A DNA stretch of 64,000 nucleotides from Multifurca ochricompacta (taxonomy: Eukaryota; Basidiomycota; Agaricomycetes; Russulales; Russulaceae), in assembly GCA_022496185.1 (NCBI GenBank), contig WTXG01000002.1:1178001-1242000 (forward strand), read 5' to 3'. A program made the translations under genes and the position numbers. The first letter of the stretch is position 1. Each line of letters starts with the position of its first letter. Below, one piece after another: positions 58,120 to 64,000 of the stretch. The notes under the pieces were generated by a model. It ran no database searches, was not told the origin of the DNA, and worked only from the letters and a program-made list of their open reading frames with translations.

Positions 58120-61100
58120 TCAGCCTTCCGTTTTGACAACCTCTCCCTCTGGGCCGTGCTCTCCGTTAGCAGGGCCGCTCGCACCAATGCCAAGGTCCTG
58201 TGGCGTGAACGTAACATCAAAAGTATTCCCGGAATTGGCCACATAGTCAGGGAATGATAAACCTCCTGAATGCACACCTCCAAGAGCATCGTCCTGCGCC
58301 CCTGAGGCATCCATGAAAGGAGGTAAGCCATAGTTGTCAGGTGCGAAGCCCGTCGAGGATGGATCGAGGGAGCCGGATGGGTAGGACTCCTGCTGCAATG
58401 CGGCGAGCATACTTGACGTTGTAGGAGTGTGACTCATGAGATGACCCGGCTGGTTGTTGCCGAAAGAGTCTTGCCCAATCATCGGAGAAAGTGTAATGAA
58501 GTGTTGTTGCATGACAGGCTCAACAGATGCAGCGACAGAGGTTGTTGAGAGCGCGACATTGCGTAGAACGTTCAACGCGATCCAGTCACTGTAAAAAATA
58601 TACCATTTAAATTTTAAATCTCCGCAATAACGATTCAAATTCGCTGAATACGCACTCCAGGAACAGTTTTAAAATTTGGTATGCGCCGAAGGTCGGATCG
58701 CTGCGGATTGTCTACAAAAATAAAAATCAATTGTCAGCGCACAATAAAGAATTTGATGGAAAAAAAGAGTGGCGTACAAGGTCCCTCATGACCTGGCTCG
58801 TCACATATCCCCATCGAATCAGCACGCTTCGCGAGCTCATAGTCCCTCTGTCATCGGCGCCCGTACCGGAACCCATCAGCCGTTCACAGCATTTGTCCGC
58901 CCACGCCATTACATCTCGGACGGGTTCTGCGCTCTTAGCCAGACTATCCATTAAGCCTCGAAATTCAACTTCGAGCAGTTGGACAAGATCTTCGTGCCGG
59001 CAATTGCAGACAAGTGCTGACTGGTTCCTAACAGACTCGAAGTCGATCTTTTCCCAAGAACGACGCATTTCGGCAAGTTGTTTTTGATTCGTGAGGACGG
59101 TATTAAGGGCCTGAGTGACTTGATAGATGTCGAGGAATCGCACTAACACAGGTTAATGGTCAAGGACGAGCCCGAAAGCGTCGCATAACTCACAGACAAG
59201 ATGACCAAAACGTGCACCCAATTCGACTTTAGGCTCCACAAATGTATTTCCGTAACCCTCGAGAGACACGAGTAAAACTTTTTCCATCTTGTCCGCCAGC
59301 TGACGCAGACTCCCCAACGATGCCGCCGAAATCGATGAGAGCAATTGGGAGCGCAACTGCTCCAATATTTCCTAGATCATACGTGTCAGTAGATGATCTG
59401 GCAAAATGCCCCGGACGCAGACGCACATCATAAACAATTGCGTCACCCTTCGCCATCAATCCTGCAATCGCCGGGGCGTGAGCCACTTCCCGATGGCTGC
59501 CACTCAGATTGGTCCAAAAAGACCGAATATGCATCTCAAACTGATCGAAACGGAAGAAGCGGACACTATCCAACAATGCGTCCAAGTGGTCTATAAACCA
59601 CCCCCATAGCTCACGTGCAGCGACGCTGTGAGCCGAAGCTGAAGAGGTAGAACCAAGTGCCTCTTCAATGGACGGGAAATGAGGCATCTGACGGACGGAT
59701 GTGGACTGTTGAGAAGGTAGATAGGAACCCGATGCGACCGTTGACGAAGGCTGAGATTGGATTGAGACCGTGCCATCTTGGCCCACATGCCGCCTTATCG
59801 GGGCCTGTGGGGGGTATGAACCAGCCCTAGGGGCTGCCTGAGCTTGGGCGAGAATAGTAGCGGCTGTAGGCGTCTTCTCAACGAGGTCTTCAGAGTAAAG
59901 AATTGGGCTCTTGACGCCATTGTTCAGCACAAGGGAGTTTCGCTTGGAGGCATTACCAGAACTTGCACCCTCAGAATCTTCCTCTTCCTCTTCGTCAGAA
60001 CGTTCCTCTCCCCGCAAAGATGCTTCGGCTTGCTCGCTTGCAAGACGAGCAGCGTTGACAGACTGTTGAGCAGCAGTGTTATTGGATTTCCTGATGTAAT
60101 CCTGTAACCATTCGGCTTCCGCAGAGGTTGCCGGGCGAATACCACAATCTACATATCCAGGTTGAGCATTATGACAAAGAATCAATAATTGATGAAACAC
60201 ACAATGATATTTGCTATTTCCTCTCACACCTAAGCGCCGTGTTTTAATCGTGGGAAAGCAGAGTCTGATGGCCTTGCCTAGGGTGGCTGTGTTGATGTGA
60301 GGAATCCCATACTGATCGCATACCCTTCGGTAAGAGAAGTAAAGTCCCTGACGTGGAACATTGCCATCAGGGTATGGAGCATAATTCGCTGTGAGCCTGT
60401 GAGAGATTCAGGTGAGAACGATCGACACACGGAACTCGGGACGGAGGGGCACTGGCACTGGCACTGGCACTGGCACTTACCAGGCTTGAACGAAAATCTG
60501 CTTCGCCCGATCTGATGCACTCGTAGTCGTGGCAGCGCGAACGTTGGCGGCGAGTTTCTCGAGGGTATGGTCGGGGCTGAGCGTCATGCGCCCAAACGCA
60601 CCGGTAGCATGGACGGTGTCGTGACCTGAAAGGACAGGACCAGCGGTGAACATGGACGGGTAGTCAGCAGGAGATCCTGCAGAGAGGAACATGGAAGGGT
60701 CTTCTGTCTCGCTAGATGATGAATGAACACTGTCTGCATCCCGGGGATAGGGAGAAGCAGCAGCCCTGGCCCTGATGTGAGAAGCACGGATATGGTTCTT
60801 CAGGGCGGGATTCGTGAGGTTGTGGTTGGGTGGAGAGTCAGCAGATGAAATAAGATCAGTAGGGGGGAGGGGATAAGTAGACGAGGAGTGGGGGACGTTG
60901 CGTGAGTGGGGGTCGAAATTCGGTCGAGGCAGATAGGAAGCTCGAAAGAGGTCTTCGGCAGAAAGCGGTCCTATATTCGACGCGGTGCGCAAAACCCCGC
61001 CCTGGGAAGACTGGGGCCTAGAATTAGGTGAGGATGAGACCGAGTTTGAACGGGAATGATTGTGGTGCATGGGCATAAAGTCGAGAGGTAAATTTGATGC

Positions 61101-61130
61101 CATTGAATGGAAATTGACGGTGGCGGCCAT
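58120..61130 (-). CDS. RFX-type winged-helix transcription factor, one frame break
   Basis: Fungal RFX factors (S. cerevisiae Rfx1/Crt1, S. pombe Sak1) bind X-box sites and control DNA-damage or cell-cycle genes. Exons 61130-60481, 60396-60203, 60148-59427, 59371-59198, 59142-58778, 58711-58656, 58588-58120. The Ser/Pro-rich N-terminus leads to the RFX DNA-binding domain: WLTANYAPYPDGNVPRQGLY, FSYRRVCDQYGIPHINTATL, CFPTIKTRRLGVRGNSKYHY. The acidic linker is EEEEEDSEG. Then the B/C and dimerisation regions follow (LTNQKQLAEMRRSWEKIDFE, ALVCNCRHEDLVQLLEVEF, LIRWGYVTSQVMRDLTIRS) and an acidic Ser/Pro-rich C-terminus. One G is missing at the donor near 59197; adding it gives 877 codons, 876 aa. 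Confidence 0.94.
60450..60476. repeat. CTGGCA hexamer repeat at a splice donor
   Basis: Four to five copies of CTGGCA (GTGCCA on the coding strand) begin 4 nt inside RFX intron 1, directly after its GTAAG donor. The intron (60397-60480, 84 nt) is longer than most in the window because of the repeat. Confidence 0.85.
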
Positions 61131-61951
61131 GCAAATTAGTTGGAGAAATACGCGAGGAGAGAAAAATATGAAGAGGTCAGCAGGTGTGACTTGATGGTCG
61201 AGTAAAGGACAGTGAAAAAGCCGCTCGTGTGGTTGGGGTCTAGATGCGGACCAGCCGGAAGACGATGAACGGAGGAAGAATAAAGGAAGGGAAAGCGAGA
61301 TTGAGACGGAGTGTAGAGGTGCTTAGAGAGAGGAGGGAGAGGACAGATGATGAAGGAGAACGTGAGAGTGAGGGTGAGAGTGAGAGTGAGAGTGAGAGTT
61401 AGAAAGAGAGAGATAGAGATAGAGAGGGAGAGATGAGAGAGAGAGAGAGAGAGAGATAGAGAGATAGAAAAGAGAGAGCGGTACAGAATAAGAAGGAAAA
61501 AAAAGAAGAGGTGCACACGCGTCAACAAGAAGAAGAGAGAAGGGACGGCACAGCCCCTAGATATATTGGAGAATGAGAATTTAACCCCCAGGAAGAAAAT
61601 AGAGAGAAAGATAGATAGAAAGATAGAAAAGAGGGAGAGGAGAGGGAGAGGGAGAGACTGTACACTTGTAATAATCTGGTTTCTGGTTTCTGGTTAATGT
61701 TGTGACAAGTTCAGTCGAGTCGAGTCGAGGCTTGTTGTTCGTGGTCAAGGCAACCCCCCCAAGCTTCCCCCTTCTCTCCTTCTCCTTCTCCTTCCCCTTC
61801 TCATACCCGCCATAGCCATATCGTAACGCCCTCCGCCCTCCGAGACCGAGACCACATCTTTTCTCACAAGGTCCCCCCTGGACCACGTTAGGGACCTTCT
61901 GATACATCATTTATAATACACTCTCTTTATCCATCCAGACAGACTACAGTG
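61131..61951. repeat. RFX promoter/leader with GA-rich microsatellites
   Basis: Contains a GTGAGA/GTGAGG array (about 61362-61400), a GAGA/GATA run (about 61401-61478), and a second GAAAGATAGATA block (about 61600-61660). A 109-codon minus-strand frame at 61581-61910 is rich in repeats and is not called. The PPN1 stop codon lies at the right border. Confidence 0.6.
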
Positions 61952-64000
61952 TCATGAATCATCATCCCCCATATACATATATTGTTTAAACCGTCTCCGC
62001 AGTTTCGCTTTCAACGGGTCACCCAATAGTCGCGCCAATCCCACCCAGGACGGTATCGTCAGGTCATCCATCCGATAAGGTACAAACTTCGACGACGTCA
62101 CGTTCCCTTCTCGTATGGATTTCGGAAGTTGCTTCAGTGGTATCGGGTAATTGAACTCTCCCCTTCCTTCTATATTATCCCCAGAAGGATGGAGCGCCTC
62201 CAGTCTGTACGTCAAATATTCCAGTTTGAATTTCGGCTGTTTCGTCCGGTTCATGAGCCGCTCCTCTGGCAAGTAGTACTAACGCCCTCTCATTATTACG
62301 TTGACGCTCAATTCAAGTCGTAACCAACGTACCTGAGCATATCCCAAGGGGGACCAAAGTGTATTTACTCGACTCGGCGCCCTCGGGTCAGAGTGCCATG
62401 GCTCATCTAATTTGCACCGCCAAGAGTCCTCGTACTTTTTTTTCTTACACAACTCCTCTTTGTTTCCACCTCCGCGTCGGTGGCCATGCTTCCGTTTAGA
62501 CGGTTTCTTCTTTCTCTTCGTAATTGCACCATCTCGAGCATGCGTAATGTTGTAGGTGTAAATGCGAAATGATGGGAGGTACGGATTAGGAACCACCGAG
62601 GGGGCAACATTCACCACCCCATAATTGTCATGATCTGTTTTCCCTTTCTTTGGGAGGTCGCCAAAGTCGTTAACAAGAGTGTCATACAATCCGTCATGTG
62701 CCTGCGACGCTACACTGTCAGCTGGTGCCAAATCTGATACAGATGGAAACTGCAGGTCGCCAGCTTCGAGCAAGAAAAACTGTCAACTCAAAATCAGCGA
62801 CTGCAGTACCACAGCGCGAGGCGAGAAAATATACGTGATCATTATTCATGTGCTATCATGCAAATTCAGAAATCAATCAATCATCAGCAATCCCTTCTTC
62901 AACATAACTGCGATGACTTACCCCATACAGGTGTCCGAGGATGGTGTCTTGAAAACGAAGGGATAATTCCACATAACGGACATACTTTATAAAGGCAGGA
63001 GGATGGGTATCGGAGGAAGGGTTAGAACGGGAATTGTACGCAATGTTGCCAAGGAGACTGACACATTCTGGAAAGTAATTCCCTGGAGATGGTGGTACGT
63101 GCCCAGTTATCCAAACCTGAGAAACTTGTCAACAATCCCCCAGGCCAAACACAGTAATTATCTTAGCCACCTGCATCCCCCGTTGCCGAAACGTTTTTAA
63201 CTGGACTTCGAGCCAATCAAACTGAAGGTTCCCAGGATCCTCTGGTTCACGGAACTCACAGCCCCCGACAGCTATTTATTAAATAAGCAGGAGATCGCAG
63301 GGGTTAGACAGACAGAAATACTTACCTTTGTTGGAGTCATAGAGGTACATGGTATTCAGGCTGATGATGGCAACCTCGTCTGGAATGACTTCTACAGAAT
63401 AATACGCTCCTCGTCGAAACACTTGATAAGACGAGAACGGAACAAAAGCGCTCCATATCCTTAGGTAGCAGAAAATCATGAATTGTAGGCATATATACGG
63501 GCAACCCATCATGTGCTTACGATGAAAAGCGGTTGATGATGTCGTTTGGGCCTGGAAATACCGAGTTAGCATCCAAACTATGAGAGCTGGGAGTTGCTAG
63601 CTAGCCTGCAGCAAGAATATTCTGCAACATTATTGTATCAGGCAAATCATCTCATCGACTATGCAGGAAATAGCTACATGGGCTGTGTAAGTTTTCAGAC
63701 TGTCAGCAGCGATGCATGCGAGGGTTGAAGTGAAAAGACATACGCCAAATATCATTATTACCTGCATTCAAATTTTAGTTAGACACTCAAGAGGATGAAC
63801 GTTTAAACTCGCCTAAGCTGGGTACGACAGGAACGCCCTTCTTGAGAAAAATATTCTCCATCTCCACTGCCAGCGCACTGTTGAGATCATATATCTCTTT
63901 CAGCGTTCGCGGGATTTTGCGGTCATTATCATGACTAGGAGAGACAATCTTTGATAAGAGCGCCTCCTCGACGGTTTGTAGAGGTATGCCGTTACCGAGC
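61952..64000 (-). CDS. PPN1: Endopolyphosphatase, 5' end outside the window; several microexons
   Basis: Cleaves long vacuolar polyphosphate internally; a calcineurin-type metallophosphatase. Visible exons on the minus strand: 64000-63813 (partial), 63761-63744 (18 nt), 63682-63678 (5 nt), 63621-63606 (16 nt), 63551-63521, 63459-63326, 63271-63171, 63116-63063, 62984-62922, 62852-62835 (18 nt), 62779-62333, 62278-61952. Spliced motifs: HDNDRKIPRTLKEIYDLN, PSLGNNDIWPHN (metal site), SLNTMYLYDSNKAVGGC, WITGHVPPSPGNYFPEC, and GHMNNDH, with metal-binding His residues, in its own 18-nt exon. The C-terminal half includes a basic KRKKKPSKRKHGHRRGGG loop and SPLGYAQYYLP. Introns 63762-63812 (gcgagt) and 63552-63605 (gctagc) appear GC-AG. 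The frame is continuous with these splices. Confidence 0.9.

Noticed and set aside
61581..61910. A 109-codon minus-strand frame upstream of RFX.
   Set aside because: Encodes simple-repeat sequence (KGKEKEKE, SPSPSPLPL) and shows no conserved segment.

Overview
The window is nuclear DNA of a filamentous fungus, most likely a basidiomycete of the Agaricomycetes. Genes are dense, on both strands, and cut by many introns of about 45-75 nt with GT(R)NGT donors. They encode eukaryotic proteins: both phenylalanyl-tRNA synthetase subunits, TFIIF alpha, an RFX factor, an Elg1-type clamp unloader, a mitochondrial Ca-binding carrier and a vacuolar endopolyphosphatase. I saw no operons, CRISPR arrays, insertion sequences, rRNA or tRNA genes. 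I cannot name the species.

Layout. 1-1677: 3' part of a class I photolyase gene (+), reading frame broken. 2359-2589 and 6259-6909: two small unrecognised proteins (+), with a secreted GH18 chitinase (-) between them. 8726-11697: a coiled-coil protein with an Arg/Glu/Asp-rich tail (-) and a STEEP1 (CXorf56)-like protein (-). 11890-16797: an AVO2-like ankyrin protein of TORC2 (+) and a sucrose/maltose-type sugar transporter (+). 16918-22088: DPH6 (-) divergent from FRS1, the PheRS beta gene (+). 22318-25279: a BSD2/NDFIP-type ubiquitin-ligase adaptor (-) and an unknown protein (-). 25762-30710: EMC10-like protein, a GNAT acetyltransferase and a PRM10/ThrE-type exporter (all +). 31280-35228: FRS2, the PheRS alpha gene (-), divergent from a VTT-domain membrane protein (+). 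36091-40639: an unknown protein, a SAL1-type carrier and a small protein (all +). 41060-47512: a coiled-coil gene (-) divergent from TFIIF alpha (+). 47958-54609: a bHLH factor (-), an ELG1/ATAD5 gene (-) and a JMJD7-like hydroxylase (+). 55086-57733: NHP2 and BFR1 (+). 58120-64000: an RFX factor (-) and PPN1 (-), the latter cut by the right edge.

Themes. Several genes serve translation or RNA: DPH6, FRS1, FRS2, NHP2, BFR1 and EMC10 (membrane protein insertion). Three genes belong to genome maintenance or its regulation: photolyase, ELG1 and RFX. They are not co-directional, so I read this as ordinary housekeeping gene content, not a pathway cluster.

Two features cut across the window. First, about half of the conserved genes carry one or more small frame breaks. 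Every break I could resolve is a missing base in a short homopolymer (or one missing GC unit). For eight genes I fully spliced by hand, adding exactly those bases makes the coding length a multiple of three. This looks like uncorrected sequencing indels, although the photolyase could be truly decaying. Second, the gene structures include seven apparent GC-AG introns and a set of microexons, with exons of 18, 5, 16 and 18 nt in the endopolyphosphatase gene. I found no convincing new multi-gene system.
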